A stretch of DNA of 64,000 bases, taken from positions 30,312-94,311 of the forward strand of contig NZ_JAGGQW010000014.1 of NCBI RefSeq assembly GCF_018613065.1, given 5' to 3'. The translations under genes were made by a program, and so were the position numbers. Positions 63,824-64,000 of the stretch are shown in pieces. Each line of letters starts with the position of its first letter. Within the stretch, counting starts at the first letter, position 1. This DNA comes from Bacillus sp. ISL-7. Lineage in GTDB: Bacteria; Bacillota; Bacilli; Bacillales_B; DSM-18226. The notes below the pieces were generated by a model. It had not been told where the DNA came from and made no database searches. It saw only the letters and a program-made list of their open reading frames with translations.

Positions 63824-64000
63824 TGACCCCGAAAAGTTAGACAGGTAATTTAATTAAGCAGCTACTAGGGTTTGAGTACGGTATTGCACCGGACTCAAAC
63901 CTTTTAATTTTGTCTTAATTCGTTTTTTATTGTAATAATCGATATAAATTGCTAATTCTTGTTTAAATTGTTCAACATCTTCAAACTCTTGTGTATATAA
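63824..64000 (-). mobile_element. IS3-family insertion sequence, right-edge partial
   Basis: TGACCCCGAAAAGTTAGACAG at 63824 is the terminal inverted-repeat type seen in IS3-family (IS150-like) elements. The transposase C-terminus begins 30 bp inside. The element continues beyond the window, and its other end cannot be seen. It has inserted 25 bp after the M20 peptidase stop codon. Confidence 0.85.
63854..64000 (-). CDS. IS3-family transposase, OrfB C-terminus (partial)
   Basis: The last ~48 residues read [40 protein letters not shown], then TQTLVAA. The [30 protein letters not shown] pattern is the end of the DDE integrase core of IS3-family transposases, including the last catalytic Glu region. 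The rest lies outside the window. Confidence 0.9.
   Translation of the reverse strand, partial: LYTQEFEDVEQFKQELAIYIDYYNKKRIKTKLKGLSPVQYRTQTLVAA

Overview
The window looks like chromosomal DNA of an aerobic, spore-forming-type Bacillaceae (Bacillus/Neobacillus-like Firmicute). Protein after protein resembles its Bacillus subtilis counterpart, GGAGG-type ribosome binding sites are strong, GTG and TTG starts are common, and intrinsic terminators end most transcripts. The order gatCAB, dagK, rlmCD follows the B. subtilis gat-yer-yefA region, here interrupted by other genes. No tRNA or rRNA gene and no prophage was seen. One IS3-type element starts at the right edge.

Layout. 1-4 kb: end of a siroheme operon (sirC) and the glyoxylate shunt pair aceB-aceA. 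4-6.5 kb: small housekeeping genes (YueI, OsmC, VanZ-like, and a lytic transglycosylase with a frameshifted C-terminus). 6.7-10 kb: gatCAB, followed by 600 bp without genes that hold a modular array of palindromes. 10.6-16.4 kb: VOC protein, DUF1697, a sodium/proline symporter, thioredoxin-like protein, plsY, a methyltransferase and a pentapeptide-repeat protein. 16.5-19.7 kb: a five-gene translationally coupled operon with an ECF sigma factor (apparent AUU start), a zinc-finger anti-sigma-like protein, a three-repeat membrane protein, a 31-residue membrane peptide and a DUF4097-like membrane protein. 19.9-26.4 kb: dagK, NAD salvage (pncA, pncB), two small membrane proteins, rlmCD and an extra dihydrouridine synthase gene lying between duplicated terminators.

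26.5-36 kb is accessory in character: AT-rich, with paired repeats, a sugar:cation symporter with a divergent AraC-type regulator and candidate cre sites, an MFS/TetR pair, a GH3 beta-glucosidase remnant and a ROK regulator. 35.8-38.5 kb: a cobalamin riboswitch controls metE. 38.6-49.5 kb: a PQQ/SH3/LysM multidomain protein, a SET-domain protein, DUF418, a lipoprotein, a siderophore-binding-protein remnant behind a perfect Fur box, a PAS histidine kinase, ykuK, an uncatalogued 52-residue zinc-ribbon gene, DUF2157/GDYXXLXY genes and bioY with a BirA-type operator.

49.6-58 kb is a xylo-oligosaccharide utilisation locus: YesMN-type two-component system, lipoprotein binding protein with a cre site, two permeases, a YesL-like protein and a GH43 xylosidase. 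58-63.8 kb is a probable (methyl)arginine-type catabolic locus: IclR regulator, two guanidine-modifying hydrolases, an amino-acid permease and a RocB-like M20 peptidase. Nine copies or half-copies of a palindromic element with arms GGTGTCAGGCACC / GGTGCCTGACACC are scattered through 44-62 kb and inside the anti-sigma gene at 17.3 kb.
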